Assembly: GCA_947577075.1 (NCBI GenBank)
Contig: CANPTW010000011.1
Span: 1 to 64,000 of the forward strand
Reading direction: 5' to 3'
Source: an uncultured Oscillibacter sp.
GTDB lineage: Bacteria; Bacillota; Clostridia; Oscillospirales; Oscillospiraceae
Length of the DNA stretch: 64,000 nt
The position numbers were made by a program, and so were the translations under genes. Under the pieces are notes generated by a model that saw only the letters and a program-made list of their open reading frames with translations, had not been told where the DNA came from and searched no databases. Positions 41,394-50,726 of this stretch are shown in pieces (positions within the stretch are counted from its first letter, which is position 1; the number at the start of each line of letters is the position of its first letter).

Positions 41394-42647
41394 ATGATGC
41401 ACAAAAAGATCCTGGCGGCGGGGCTTGCCGCCGTTCTGGCGCTGTCCCTGGCCGCCTGCGGCGGCGGGGAGGAGGCGCCCCAAGAGGAGCCCGCCAGCCC
41501 CGGCGTGGCCGTCCAGGTCCAGGAGATCGGGGCGGACACCATCTACACGGAGAACACCGTCTCCGGCCAGCTCTCCGCCGAGGACGAGTCCACCATCATG
41601 GTGGCCGTCAGCGCCAAATGCACCGCCGTTTACGCCGAGGCCGGCGACGAGGTGAAGGCGGGGGACGTGCTGTGCACCCTGGACCTGGGAAGCACCCTGT
41701 CCAGCTACAACGCCGCCGGCATCAGCTACCGTTCCTCGGTCCAGAGCTATAACGACCAGGCGGCGGTATTCGAAAAGCAGGTGGCCCTGATGGAGAAAAA
41801 CGTCCGGGACCTGAAGGAGCTCTTTGAGATCGGCGCGGCCTCCCAGATGGAGATCGACCAGGCGGAGCTCCAGCTGCAGACCACCATCGCCCAGCGGAAC
41901 TCCACCCTCTCCCAGCTGGAGGCGGGGATGCAGAGCGCCCTCAGCAACGTGGAGCAGCTGGACACCGTGCTGGAAAACGTGGACGCCCGGGGCAACGTCG
42001 TCGCCCCTGCCGGCGGCACCCTGGTGACCATGAACGCCACGGAGGGGGGCTTCACCTCCAGCACCATGCCCCTGGCCGTCATCGACGGGGCGGACCAGAT
42101 GAAGGCCGTGGTCCAGGTCTCCGAGGCCCTGGTTCCCAAGCTCTCGGCGGGGGACACGGCCGACGTCTCCGTCAGCGCCGTGAACCAGAGCTTTGAGGCC
42201 ACGATCCGCTCCGTGGAGCGGGCGGCCAATCTGCAGACCCGGCTCTACACCGTCACCCTTACCCTGCCCTCCGACACCGACGGGCTGCTGGCGGGCATGT
42301 TCGCCGACGTCACCTTCCACACCGACGTGTCCGAGGACGCCATCGTGGTCCCCACCGAGGCGGTGCTGACCCGGGGCGAAACCCGGTACGTCTTCGTGGT
42401 GGAGAACGGCGCGGCCAAGTATGTGGAGGTCGCCACGGGCCTCACCGGCAACGGCATGACGGAGATCCTCACCGGCCTCACCGCCGGGCAGCAGCTGGTC
42501 ACCGTGGGCCAGGCCTATCTGAACGACGGCGACCCGGTCCGCATTGTCTCCGGCGGGGACGCCCCCGCTCCGGCGGACGCCCCGGAGGAGGGCGCGGGAC
42601 CCGGCGAAAGCGCCGCTCCCGGGGACGGAGCGTCCGGGGAGGAATAA
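41394..42647 (+). CDS. RND efflux periplasmic adaptor (MFP) lipoprotein
   Basis: 417 residues from ATG 41394 after GGAGG; lipobox LAAC (LALSLAACGG). The layout is barrel/lipoyl (ISAKCTAVYAEAGDEVKAGD), a coiled coil (EKNVRDLKELFEIGAASQME), second lipoyl half (DARGNVVAPAGGTLVTMNA), beta barrel and C-terminal domain (GETRYVFVVENGAAKYVEVA). It links the RND pump to the channel protein. Its C-terminus has an Asp/Glu/Pro-rich tail. Confidence 0.92.
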   Translation: MMHKKILAAGLAAVLALSLAACGGGEEAPQEEPASPGVAVQVQEIGADTIYTENTVSGQLSAEDESTIMVAVSAKCTAVYAEAGDEVKAGDVLCTLDLGSTLSSYNAAGISYRSSVQSYNDQAAVFEKQVALMEKNVRDLKELFEIGAASQMEIDQAELQLQTTIAQRNSTLSQLEAGMQSALSNVEQLDTVLENVDARGNVVAPAGGTLVTMNATEGGFTSSTMPLAVIDGADQMKAVVQVSEALVPKLSAGDTADVSVSAVNQSFEATIRSVERAANLQTRLYTVTLTLPSDTDGLLAGMFADVTFHTDVSEDAIVVPTEAVLTRGETRYVFVVENGAAKYVEVATGLTGNGMTEILTGLTAGQQLVTVGQAYLNDGDPVRIVSGGDAPAPADAPEEGAGPGESAAPGDGASGEE

Positions 42648-42653
42648 AATAAG

Positions 42654-45600
42654 ATGAGTATTGCCAGAGCAAGCATCCAGCACAAGGTCGCCACCCTTCT
42701 GGCCAGCATTCTGATCTGCGTCTTCGGACTGATGTTCGCCACGCAGCTTCAGATGGCCCTGATGCCGGACATGGAAATGCCCATGGCCGTGGTGGCCTGC
42801 TATTACACCGGGGCCAGCCCCAGCGACATCGAGGAGCTGGTCACCCGGCCCCTGGAGGGGGCCATCATGTCCGTCCCCGGCGTGGACGAGATCTCCTCCA
42901 CCTCCTATGACGGCTCCTGCCAGATCCAGATCACTTACGTGGACGGCACGGACCTGGACATTGCCGCCACCAAGCTCCGGGAGCAGTTCGACATGGTGAG
43001 CCTCCCGGAGGACGCCATGGACCCGGTCATCATCAACATGAACCTCAGCGCCCTGATGCCCACGGCCATGATCGCCCTGGTGGGCGAGGACCTCAGCCAG
43101 CTCCAGAGCATGGCGGAGGACCTGGTGGTTCCCGCCCTGGAGCGCATCAACGGCGTGGCCCAGGTGACGGTAAACGGCGGCGTCAGCCAGCAGATTGCCG
43201 TGGAGCTGGACCCCACCCGGGCGGCGGGCTACGGCCTCTCCGCCTCCTACGTGTCCCAGTTCCTGGCGGGGCAGAACCTCATCTACCCCGGCGGGAGCCT
43301 GGAAAACGGGTCCAAAAAGCTCACCGTCTCCACCGACGCCAAGTTCCAGACCGTGGACGACGTGCGCAACATGATCCTCTCCCTGCCCACCGGCGGCGCG
43401 GTGCGGCTTTCCGAAGTGGCTGACGTCACGCTGGAGGACAAGGACATGGACGCCATGGCCAAGTCCGGCGAGGCCGCCTGCGTGGTGCTCCAGGTCTCCA
43501 AGCAGTCCGCCGCCAACGAGGTCTACGTCTCCGAACAGGTGGTGAAGCGGCTGGACTCCCTGAAGGCGGATAACCCCAGCCTCCGCTGGTCCGCCCCTTA
43601 CCTCGCCAGCGACTACATCAACCAGACGGTGGACGCCGCCTATCAGAACATCCTCCAGGGCGTGATCCTGGCGGCCATTGTGGTGCTGCTGTTCCTCCGC
43701 CGGGGCGGGGCCACGCTGACCATCGCCGTGTCTATGCCCATCTGCATCCTGACGGTCTTCGTCCTCATGCGGGCCTTTAACCTGACCTTGAACATGATGT
43801 CCCTGGGCGGCATCGCCATGGGCGTGGGCATGATCGTGGATAACTCCATCGTGGTCCTGGAGAACATCTACCGCTTCTCCGCCGAGGGCCACGACCGGCA
43901 GAGCGCCTGCATCGAGGGCACGAAGGAGGTCACCAGCTCCGTGCTGGCCTCCACCCTGACCACCGAGGCGGTCTTCGTCCCGCTGGCCCTCACCGGGGGC
44001 ATGGCGGGCATGATGTTCAAGGACTTCTGCCTGACCATCGCCTCTTTGATCTTCGCATCTCTCGTCATCTCCCTGACTCTGGTGCCCCTGCTCTGCTACT
44101 TCACCCTGGACGAGGAGAAGGTCCGCCGCCGCCAGGAAAGACAGGCGGGGAAGGAGCCCGGCCCCCTGAAACGGCTGGTGGGGAAGATCAGCGCTTTCTA
44201 CCTGAAAACCCTGGACTACTTCGTCCACCACCTTTGGCTGGGGATGCTGGCCTCTCTGGCCCTGGTCATCCTCTTCGGCGTCACCCTGGTGAACACCAAG
44301 ATGGTCCTGATCCCCGACATGGACCAGGGCATGGTGAACCTGAGCGTCAGCATGCCCATCGGCTCCCAGCTGAACGAGACCGCCGCCATTGCGGACCGGG
44401 TCTCCGCCATCACGGAGGAGACCGTCCCGGAGATCGAGGAGATGTTCTACATCGCCTCCAGCGAGTCCGTCACCATGATGATGGACGTGGGCTCCAAATC
44501 CCAGCGGGAGCGGAGCAGCAACGACATCGCCAAAGCCCTCCGGGAGGCCCTGACGGACGTGGCCGGGTGCGAGATCACCATCTCGGCCTCCGACGCCAGC
44601 GCCATGATGGGCGGAGGAGGAGACATCGCCGTGAACATCGAGGGAGACGACTACGACACCCTGGAGTTCCTGGCAAACGACCTGATTTCCCAAATCGAGA
44701 CTCTGCCCGACGCGGTGAACGTCAAGAGCTCCCTTAGCGACGAGGTGCCCCAGGTGAAGGTCTCCGTGAACCGGGAGGCCGCCGCTCAGTACGGCCTCAC
44801 CGCCGCGGCCATCGGCCAGGCGGTCCGGTCCGAGCTCACCGGCTCCACCGCCACCAAGGTCACCATCAACAGCCGTGAACTGGACGTGGTGGTCCGGGGC
44901 GGCGGCGCGGCGGCCAAGAGCCTGGACGCGCTGAAATCCATGGGCGTGCCCTCCGCCATGGGCGGAACGGTGCCCCTGGGCTCCGTGGCCAGCGTCACCA
45001 TCGAGCAGGCCCCCCAGACCATCATCCGGGCCAACCAGACCCGGCAGGTCACCATCTCCGGCGAGACCGTCAGCGGCGACACCGCCGCCATGACCCAGGC
45101 CATCTGGAACATCCTGGACAACTACACCTTCCCCCAGGGCTACGCCGTGGAGACCAACGGCTCTTACGAGACCATGATGGAGAGCTTCGGCGACCTGCTT
45201 ATCGCCCTGGCGGCGGCGCTGCTTTTGGTGTACTTCGTTCTGGCCGTGCAGTTCGAGAGCTTCCTCATGCCCGTCATGGTCATGCTGATTCTCCCGGTGG
45301 CCTTCACCGGGTCCCTGTTCGGCCTGCCGGTGACGGGGCGGGACCTCTCCATGCTGTCCCTGGTCTCCATCATCATGCTGGCGGGCACGGTGGTCAACTC
45401 CTCCATCATCCTGGTGGAGTACATCAAGATCCGCCGGGCCCGGGGGGAGGACCGGGAGACTGCCATCCTCCATGCCTGTCCCCTCCGGGTGCGGCCCATT
45501 TTGATGACCACCCTGACCACCATCCTGGCCATGGTGCCCATGGCCATGGGGATCGGGGAGACCAACGAGATGATGAGCGACATGGGCATCACCATGATCG

Positions 45601-45830
45601 CGGGCATGGTGATCTCCACCATCGTGACCCTGGTGTTCACTCCGGTGTATTACTCCGTCATCGACAACCTGAGCCGCGTCTTCCGCCGGAAGAACACGGG
45701 GGAGAAGCCCCCGAAGAAGCCCCGGAAGCCCCTCTTCGGCCGCAAGGGCCGGGCGCTTCCCGAATCCGCCCCCGAAGTCCCGGAGGCCCCGGCCCCCGCG
45801 CCGGAGGCCGTCCCTGCGGAAACCGTCTAA
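42654..45830 (+). CDS. RND-family efflux transporter (AcrB/HAE1-type)
   Basis: 1058 residues, ATG 42654 with a weak site. RND pattern is complete: MSIARASIQHKVATLLASIL first span; porter domain PGVDEISSTSYDGSCQIQI; second span cluster with GIAMGVGMIVDNSIVVLENI containing the proton-relay Asp pair; the repeated half (LLVYFVLAVQFESFLMPVMV; LAGTVVNSSIILVEYI); and PLRVRPILMTTLTTILAMVP. Proton-driven extrusion of drugs or other amphiphiles. Third and last gene of the operon. Confidence 0.95.
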   Translation: MSIARASIQHKVATLLASILICVFGLMFATQLQMALMPDMEMPMAVVACYYTGASPSDIEELVTRPLEGAIMSVPGVDEISSTSYDGSCQIQITYVDGTDLDIAATKLREQFDMVSLPEDAMDPVIINMNLSALMPTAMIALVGEDLSQLQSMAEDLVVPALERINGVAQVTVNGGVSQQIAVELDPTRAAGYGLSASYVSQFLAGQNLIYPGGSLENGSKKLTVSTDAKFQTVDDVRNMILSLPTGGAVRLSEVADVTLEDKDMDAMAKSGEAACVVLQVSKQSAANEVYVSEQVVKRLDSLKADNPSLRWSAPYLASDYINQTVDAAYQNILQGVILAAIVVLLFLRRGGATLTIAVSMPICILTVFVLMRAFNLTLNMMSLGGIAMGVGMIVDNSIVVLENIYRFSAEGHDRQSACIEGTKEVTSSVLASTLTTEAVFVPLALTGGMAGMMFKDFCLTIASLIFASLVISLTLVPLLCYFTLDEEKVRRRQERQAGKEPGPLKRLVGKISAFYLKTLDYFVHHLWLGMLASLALVILFGVTLVNTKMVLIPDMDQGMVNLSVSMPIGSQLNETAAIADRVSAITEETVPEIEEMFYIASSESVTMMMDVGSKSQRERSSNDIAKALREALTDVAGCEITISASDASAMMGGGGDIAVNIEGDDYDTLEFLANDLISQIETLPDAVNVKSSLSDEVPQVKVSVNREAAAQYGLTAAAIGQAVRSELTGSTATKVTINSRELDVVVRGGGAAAKSLDALKSMGVPSAMGGTVPLGSVASVTIEQAPQTIIRANQTRQVTISGETVSGDTAAMTQAIWNILDNYTFPQGYAVETNGSYETMMESFGDLLIALAAALLLVYFVLAVQFESFLMPVMVMLILPVAFTGSLFGLPVTGRDLSMLSLVSIIMLAGTVVNSSIILVEYIKIRRARGEDRETAILHACPLRVRPILMTTLTTILAMVPMAMGIGETNEMMSDMGITMIAGMVISTIVTLVFTPVYYSVIDNLSRVFRRKNTGEKPPKKPRKPLFGRKGRALPESAPEVPEAPAPAPEAVPAETV

Positions 45831-45841
45831 GCGCGTAAAAA

Positions 45842-45870
45842 GGCGGGCCGCCCCAACCGGGCGGCCCGCC
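45842..45870. terminator. terminator hairpin, left copy at R3
   Basis: Stem GGCGGGCCGCCC / GGGCGGCCCGCC, loop CAACC, 11 bases after the RND stop. On the minus strand it is followed by CTTTTTACGC, the T-run needed for the leftward gene. Confidence 0.75.
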
Positions 45871-46034
45871 CAGGCTGTCAAAAAAGAATTTTTTGCCAGC
45901 CTGAGTAAGTTTTCAGAACCCGTGAGAAGTTCTGAAAACTTATGATTTGAATGGCGCAGGAAACCCTTCCTGGGTTTCCCGCGCACACCCTTCCTTCCCG
46001 TTGAAGTAGTTTTCGGCTTTTTTTGACAGTCTGA
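45871..46034. repeat. dispersed three-hairpin repeat, copy R3
   Basis: About 164 bases, same three-hairpin layout as R2 and R5. The terminal inverted repeat differs from R2 on both ends together (CAGGCTGTCAAAAAAG at left; complement of the right end CAGACTGTCAAAAAAA), so the two ends co-vary. The 15-bp stem AAGTTTTCAGAAC..GTTCTGAAAACTT and the GGAAACCC..GGGTTTCC stem are kept. Confidence 0.85.
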
Positions 46035-46063
46035 GGCGGGCCGCCCCAACCGGGCGGCCCGCC
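46035..46063. terminator. terminator hairpin, right copy at R3
   Basis: Exact direct copy of the hairpin at 45842-45870, followed by CTCTTTT. The rightward T-run is at this copy, the leftward T-run at the other, as if one bidirectional terminator had been duplicated around the inserted repeat. Confidence 0.8.
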
Positions 46064-46076
46064 CTCTTTTCAATCT

Positions 46077-46955
46077 TCAATCTCTTCCATCTGCCGTTTC
46101 CCCCGGGCCGTTGTCCTCCACGCCCAGGAGCTCCCGGCCATGCTGGCCCAAATGGGGCGCCAAATCCCCATAGCTCAGATGGAACACCTGAGGCCCGGCG
46201 GCGTAGCAGGCCAGCTCATAGGGGGAAAAGCCCACCGTCATGCCCGCCTCGTCAAAGCTGACGGCGTAGCTGCTCCAGTCCGCCAGAATATCCGCGTAGT
46301 CCGTCCAGAAGAACTCCTCCGGCGCCCGGCCGTCTTCCAGGGCCTTCGCCTCCGCCTGGCGCACCAGCTCCCCCGCCACGGTTTCCTGCAGCCTGCCGTC
46401 CTCCTCCAGAATATCCGGCTCGAAGAAGGTCCCGCTCCCCAGGTCGAAGTTCCAGCTCATGAGGATGCTGTTGGGGTGGGCCCCTCCGGTGTAGGTGTAA
46501 TACACCCCGGAGACGCTGACCAGGGTTTCCGTCCGGTAGACGGTGCAGCTCAGATCGTCGGTATACGCCACCGGCTCCAGCCCCGACTCGTTGCGGAAGG
46601 CCCGGTCCTCCCGGGCGGTTTCCGCCAGGGTTTTCGGGTTGCTCCTCCACTGGGCAAAGCGGGCGTTGAAGGTCTCCGCCGCCGCCAGGGCCCGCTCCTG
46701 CTCCGCCGAGGCGGCGGCCTTCAGGACGCTTCCGCCCTCCAGCAGGGCCTTCATCACCGGCAGCTCATAAGAGCACTCCGCCAGGACCGCGCCGTCCTCG
46801 TCCCGGACGGTTTCCTCGTACTTCTCCAGCTCCACCGAGAAGGCAATGGTTTCCCGGGGCGGGTCCGGCGGGGCGTTTTTCACGTTGGTCAGCGTCTCCC
46901 CGGTGCAGCCCACCAGGGCACTGAACACCAGCAGCAGGGCGATCATGGTACTCAT
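46077..46955 (-). CDS. DUF3298/RsiV-like lipoprotein
   Basis: 292 residues; AAAGGAGG before ATG 46955. Lipobox VGC (SALVGCTGE). Domains in order: signal, an N-terminal DUF4163-like part (LEKYEETVRDEDGAVLAECS), then VSVSGVYYTYTGGAHPNSIL and WNFDLGSGTFFEPDILEED, the DUF3298 core; the C-terminus has FSPYELACYAAGPQVFHLSY. Proteins with this fold bind muropeptides or lysozyme in RsiV, but no sigma factor is adjacent; a stand-alone envelope protein is likely. Its stop lies 14 bases from the R3 right hairpin. Confidence 0.82.
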   Translation of the reverse strand: MSTMIALLLVFSALVGCTGETLTNVKNAPPDPPRETIAFSVELEKYEETVRDEDGAVLAECSYELPVMKALLEGGSVLKAAASAEQERALAAAETFNARFAQWRSNPKTLAETAREDRAFRNESGLEPVAYTDDLSCTVYRTETLVSVSGVYYTYTGGAHPNSILMSWNFDLGSGTFFEPDILEEDGRLQETVAGELVRQAEAKALEDGRAPEEFFWTDYADILADWSSYAVSFDEAGMTVGFSPYELACYAAGPQVFHLSYGDLAPHLGQHGRELLGVEDNGPGETADGRD

Positions 46956-46973
46956 AGAGGGTTCCTCCTTTGT

Positions 46974-48179
46974 TCAGCCCGCCCCCCTGCGGATCGCCGG
47001 CCCCCTCCGCCACTCGTCCGGAACGGCGGCGGGATCGGGGCAGGCCAGGGCGCCGAGGCGGTCCGCCCGGGCCTCCAGCTCAAAGAGGCGCCGGGCCTCT
47101 TCCGAAAGGCGGCGGACGGCGGCGGGCTTGGTCAAAACCGGCAGGGACGCGGTCCTCCGCATCCCGGCCAGCAGGGCGGTCCCCCGTCCGTTGGCCGCCA
47201 GGACCCGCAGATAGGCGGGCCGCTCCGGCGGCGCGGGGGCCAGCCCCAGATAGGCCCGGAACACCATCCGGCGGAGCCGGGCCAGGGGGTAGCGTTTCGT
47301 TTTCACAGCCTCCAGCAGCTCCGCCACCGAGGCGGCGGAACGGGCGGCGCGGAAAAAGCGGTGATAGAGCCCCTCGTTTCCCCCGTCCAGGGCGGCGAAG
47401 TCCGCCTCCTCCAGAAAGCGGAGCCGGGCCAGAAGCGCCCGCTCGCAGTTCTCCAAAAGAATGGGGGCCCGGCCCGCGGCCCGCTCCTCCCGGTACGCCG
47501 CGGCCATGGCGGGGGCCATCCGGGAGAGCGCCGCTTCCTCCTCCCCCCGGCGCAGCAGCGCCCGGATGGCGGAGGCGGAGGCAAAGCCGTCCCCGGCCGT
47601 CCCGCTGTTGTGGCCCGCCCCCCGGCGGGGGACGGCAAGGGGCCGGATGCCGCTGCCCCGAAGGGCCTTGCAGTATTCCACGCCCAGGATGTCGTTGGGC
47701 TGCTTCAAAAGGGCGGCGTCCCCCCCGGGCAGCAGGCACTCCGCCGCCCGCTGCCGGGCGGCGGCAAAGCTGTCCCCCCGGGCAAGCTCCCGCCGGAGCG
47801 CCGGGGGAAAGGCGGGAGATTCAAGGGCCTCCGCCAGCCGGACCAGGGGCGCGGCGTCCCCGCTCTCGCTGCCGAAAACCAGATGGGCGACGTTTCCGGC
47901 GGATTTCAAAAGCTCCACGGCCCCGGCGGCAAAGCCCTCCGCCGAGGAAAGCGCCCAGGGAACCGGCAGCTCCAGCACCAGGTCCGCCCCGCTTTGGACG
48001 GCGGCGGCGGCCCGGGCGTGCTTGCCCACGACGGCAAAGCCCCCCCGCTGGACATAGTTCCCGCTCATGACGCAGATGATCCCCGTTTCCGGCCCCAGGA
48101 GGCGGCGGACCTCCGCCATCAGGTGGACATGGCCCAGGTGCAGGGGATCGTACTCTGTAATGATACCAGCGGCGGTCAT
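46974..48179 (-). CDS. tmcAL: tRNA(Met) cytidine acetate ligase
   Basis: 401 residues from ATG 48179, after AAGGGGGAATTCT. HIGH-like nucleotidyltransferase signature GIITEYDPLHLGHVHLM, then MSGNYVQRGGFAVVGKHARA and GADLVLELPVPWALSSAEGF, all diagnostic of TmcAL (YlbM). It adenylates acetate and modifies the wobble cytidine of elongator tRNA-Met (N4-acetylcytidine). It is followed on the same strand by the DUF3298 lipoprotein gene after 18 bases. Confidence 0.9.
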   Translation of the reverse strand: MTAAGIITEYDPLHLGHVHLMAEVRRLLGPETGIICVMSGNYVQRGGFAVVGKHARAAAAVQSGADLVLELPVPWALSSAEGFAAGAVELLKSAGNVAHLVFGSESGDAAPLVRLAEALESPAFPPALRRELARGDSFAAARQRAAECLLPGGDAALLKQPNDILGVEYCKALRGSGIRPLAVPRRGAGHNSGTAGDGFASASAIRALLRRGEEEAALSRMAPAMAAAYREERAAGRAPILLENCERALLARLRFLEEADFAALDGGNEGLYHRFFRAARSAASVAELLEAVKTKRYPLARLRRMVFRAYLGLAPAPPERPAYLRVLAANGRGTALLAGMRRTASLPVLTKPAAVRRLSEEARRLFELEARADRLGALACPDPAAVPDEWRRGPAIRRGAG

Positions 48180-48232
48180 AGAATTCCCCCTTGAAGTGGT
48201 GACAAAAAAGTGACAGTTTGGTAAAAAAGCGG

Positions 48233-48260
48233 TTGTAACTCCCGAAAAGTCTGGTATAAT
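48233..48260 (+). promoter_or_regulatory. sigma-A promoter of ackA
   Basis: TTGTAA 48233-48238, 16-base spacer, TATAAT 48255-48260 with TG upstream (extended -10), 112 bases before the ATG. It overlaps the divergent tmcAL upstream region. Confidence 0.7.
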
Positions 48261-48371
48261 GGAGTTGGACAACAGGGAAAGCGGGAACCACCCGCCCTTC
48301 CCTGCCGCTCTATATTATATGAAATCCGGGAATCCTGCAAGGGCTTCCCCAAAAAAGAGGAGACGGTCATC

Positions 48372-49568
48372 ATGAACATTCTGGTCATCAACGCGGGGAG
48401 TTCCTCCCTGAAGTATCAGCTTTTGGACCCGGAGAGCGGCGTTCTGCTGGCCAAGGGCCTGTGCGAGCGCATCGGCATCGACGGCAAATTCACCTATAAG
48501 GCCGAGGGGAAGAAGACCCTGGACGCCGTGGACGTGCCCATGCCCACCCACTCCGAGGCCATCCAGGCCGTGCTGGACGCGGTGGCGGACAAGGACAACG
48601 GCGTGATTTCCTCCATGAGCGAAATCGGGGCCGTGGGGCACCGGGTGGTTCACGGCGGAGAGGCCTTCAACAAGTCCGTCCTGATTGACGACGCGGTGCT
48701 CCAGGCCATTGAGGACTGCATCCCCCTGGCCCCCCTCCACAACCCCGCCAACCTGACGGGCATCCGGGCCTGCCAGAAGGTCATGCCCGGCGTGCCCATG
48801 GTGGCCGTGTTCGACACCGCCTTCCACCAGACCATGCCCCCCAAGGCCTACATGTACGCCCTGCCCTACGCCTGGTACGAGGAGGACAAGGTCCGGCGCT
48901 ACGGCTTCCACGGCACCAGCCACAAGTACGTGGCCGGCCGGGCCGCCGCGATGCTGGGCAAGAAGCCCGAGGAAATCAAGCTGATTTCCTGCCACCTGGG
49001 CAACGGCTCCTCCATCACCGCCGTGGACGGCGGCAAGAGCGTGGACACCTCCATGGGCTTCACCCCCCTGGCGGGCGTGCCCATGGGCACCCGGTCCGGC
49101 GACCTGGACGCGGGCATCCTCCAGTACGAGATGAACAAGCGGGGCATGAGCATCGACGAAATGCTGAACGCCCTGAACAAAAAGTCCGGCGTGGAGGGCC
49201 TGAGCTGTGTCAGCTCCGACTTCCGGGATCTGGAGGCCGCCGCCGGAAAGGGCGACGCCAAGGCCGCCCTGGCCCAGGAGAAGTTCGCCTATGAGGTGCG
49301 GAAGTACGTGGGCGCGTACGCCGCCGCCATGGGCGGGGTGGACGCCGTGATCTTCACCGCGGGCGTGGGCGAAAACGACAAGGCCATTCGGGCCATGGTC
49401 TGCCAGGGCCTGGAGTATATGGGCGTGAAGCTGGACCCCGCCGCCAACGACGTCCGGGGCAAGGAAACCGTCATCTCCGCCCCCGACTCCAAAGTGAAGG
49501 TGCTGCTCATCCCCACCAACGAGGAGCTCATGATCGCCATGGATACGGCGGAGCTTGCAAAGAAATAA
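48372..49568 (+). CDS. ackA: acetate kinase
   Basis: 398 residues; GAGGAG before ATG 48372. N-terminal MNILVINAGSSSLKYQLLD, VGHRVVHGGEAF, FDTAFHQTMPPKAYMYALPY, HGTSHKYVAGR, CHLGNGSSITAVDGGKSVDT and FTAGVGENDKAIRAMVCQGL cover all signature blocks. Interconverts acetyl phosphate and ADP with acetate and ATP; substrate-level phosphorylation in fermentation. No pta gene is adjacent. Length typical. Confidence 0.98.
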   Translation: MNILVINAGSSSLKYQLLDPESGVLLAKGLCERIGIDGKFTYKAEGKKTLDAVDVPMPTHSEAIQAVLDAVADKDNGVISSMSEIGAVGHRVVHGGEAFNKSVLIDDAVLQAIEDCIPLAPLHNPANLTGIRACQKVMPGVPMVAVFDTAFHQTMPPKAYMYALPYAWYEEDKVRRYGFHGTSHKYVAGRAAAMLGKKPEEIKLISCHLGNGSSITAVDGGKSVDTSMGFTPLAGVPMGTRSGDLDAGILQYEMNKRGMSIDEMLNALNKKSGVEGLSCVSSDFRDLEAAAGKGDAKAALAQEKFAYEVRKYVGAYAAAMGGVDAVIFTAGVGENDKAIRAMVCQGLEYMGVKLDPAANDVRGKETVISAPDSKVKVLLIPTNEELMIAMDTAELAKK

Positions 49569-49576
49569 GCCGCGGA

Positions 49577-49605
49577 ACGGCCGGAGTGAAGTTCACTCCG
49601 GCCGT
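49577..49605. terminator. terminator hairpin after ackA, left copy at R4
   Basis: 14-bp stem ACGGCCGGAGTGAA / TTCACTCCGGCCGT nine bases after the ackA stop. A near-copy with one extra A in the loop occurs at 49958-49987. Confidence 0.75.
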
Positions 49606-49957
49606 CAGGCTGGCGAAAACGCCTTTTCGCCAGCCTGCGCAAGTTTTCAGAACCCGTGAGAAGTTCTGAAAACTTATGATTTGAATGGCGCAGGAAACCC
49701 TTCCTGGGTTTATCTCCGCGCTAAGAGCCGCCGCAAGCGGCGGTTGCGTTCCGAAACGCGCCTGCGGGCGCAGCCGCGCACACCCTTCCTTCCCGTTGAA
49801 GTAGTTTTCGGCCTTTTTTGACAGTCTGAAGCGTTTCAAACCTTAGAAAAGGTTTGAAACGCTTGGGATTGAAAACGAAAGGAACCCCACCTGGGTTCCT
49901 CTCGCAGCTCTCTTCCTTCCCGCCAAATCCGATTTCAGCGTTTTCTTGCCGTCCGGA
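49606..49957. repeat. composite dispersed repeat, copy R4
   Basis: Two modules in tandem. Module A (49606-49828): CAGGCTGGCGAAAACGCC..CAGCCTG hairpin, the 15-bp AAGTTTTCAGAAC.. stem, GGAAACCC..GGGTTT, an insertion with AAGAGCCGCCGC..GCGGCGG (shared with R1), and an end GACAGTCTG. Module B (49829-49957): stem AAGCGTTTCAAACCTT / AAGGTTTGAAACGCTT and GGAACCC / GGGTTCC, same architecture with different sequence, so stems covary between modules. Confidence 0.8.
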
Positions 49958-49987
49958 ACGGCCGGAGTGAAAGTTCACTCCGGCCGT
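49958..49987. terminator. terminator hairpin, right copy at R4
   Basis: ACGGCCGGAGTGAA, AG, TTCACTCCGGCCGT. The stop codon of the leftward GNAT gene (49975-49977) lies inside this hairpin, so the duplicated terminator supplies the 3' end of that coding sequence. Confidence 0.7.
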
Positions 49988-50577
49988 TTCACAGCTTCCT
50001 TGGCTTCCTTGGCCTGCCGGACCTCTCTCCAGGGGCGGACGGGCGGGGGATTCTCCACATGGCGGCCGATGAGCTTCTCCATGCAGACCATGTCGTACCA
50101 GCGGCCGAACTTGCAGCCGCAGGCGGCAAACCGCCCCGCCGTTTGATACCCCAGGTGCCGGTGGAACTCCGCGCTGTTTTTGGTGAGGTATTCGTCCTCG
50201 GTCCGGGGGTAGGCGATCTTGGCGTACAGGTTTAAAACGCCCATGGCCCCCAGGGCCTCCTCCAGCGCCTCGTACAGCTTCCGGCCCAGCCCCCGGCCCC
50301 GCGCGTCCTGGGCAAGATAGATCGTCGTCTCCGCCGCCCAGTCATAGGCGGCCCGCTCCGCAAAGGGCCCGGCGTAGGCATAGCCCACGATCTCCCCCTG
50401 CCGGAGGGCGCAGAGGTAAGGGTACCTTTCCAGCGTGCCGGAAATGCGCCGCCGGAACTCCTCCGGAGCGGGCGTTTCGTACTCAAAGGTAATGGCGGTG
50501 TTCCGGACATACTCCCCGTAAATGCGCAGCAGCGCCTCCGCGTCCGCCGCGGACGCCGCCCGGATGACGGTTTCCAT
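49975..50577 (-). CDS. GNAT-family N-acetyltransferase (phosphinothricin acetyltransferase-like)
   Basis: 200 residues from ATG 50577 after AAGGGGG. GNAT core: RAASAADAEALLRIYGEYVR, ITFEYETPAPEEFRRRI, EIVGYAYAGPFAERAAYDWA, the acetyl-CoA loop YLAQDARGRGLGRKLYEALE, and NSAEFHRHLGYQTAGRF. Resembles the Pat/Bar type that acetylates small amino-acid-like substrates; the true substrate is unknown. The C-terminal tail (PWREVRQAKEAKEAVKRPE) runs into the R4 right hairpin. Confidence 0.9.
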   Translation of the reverse strand: METVIRAASAADAEALLRIYGEYVRNTAITFEYETPAPEEFRRRISGTLERYPYLCALRQGEIVGYAYAGPFAERAAYDWAAETTIYLAQDARGRGLGRKLYEALEEALGAMGVLNLYAKIAYPRTEDEYLTKNSAEFHRHLGYQTAGRFAACGCKFGRWYDMVCMEKLIGRHVENPPPVRPWREVRQAKEAKEAVKRPE

Positions 50578-50642
50578 GGGGCAGGCCCCCTTTCTCCGGC
50601 TCATCATAGCACGTTCCGGCGGAATTGGCAAGCTTGGGGGGC

Positions 50643-50671
50643 TTGCCTTTTCCCGGCCTTTATGCTATGCT
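50643..50671 (+). promoter_or_regulatory. sigma-A promoter of the TSCPD gene
   Basis: TTGCCT 50643-50648, 17-base spacer, TATGCT 50666-50671 with TGC upstream (extended -10). Confidence 0.6.
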
Positions 50672-50726
50672 ATATAAATTAAACAAGCGCCCGCCCCGCC
50701 GGCGGCGCGAAAAGGAGTTAAGCGCT

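Noticed and set aside
41292-46073. Minus-strand open frame of about 1590 codons opposite the efflux operon
   Set aside because: His/Gly/Asp-rich shadow of the MFP and RND genes, no recognisable domain.
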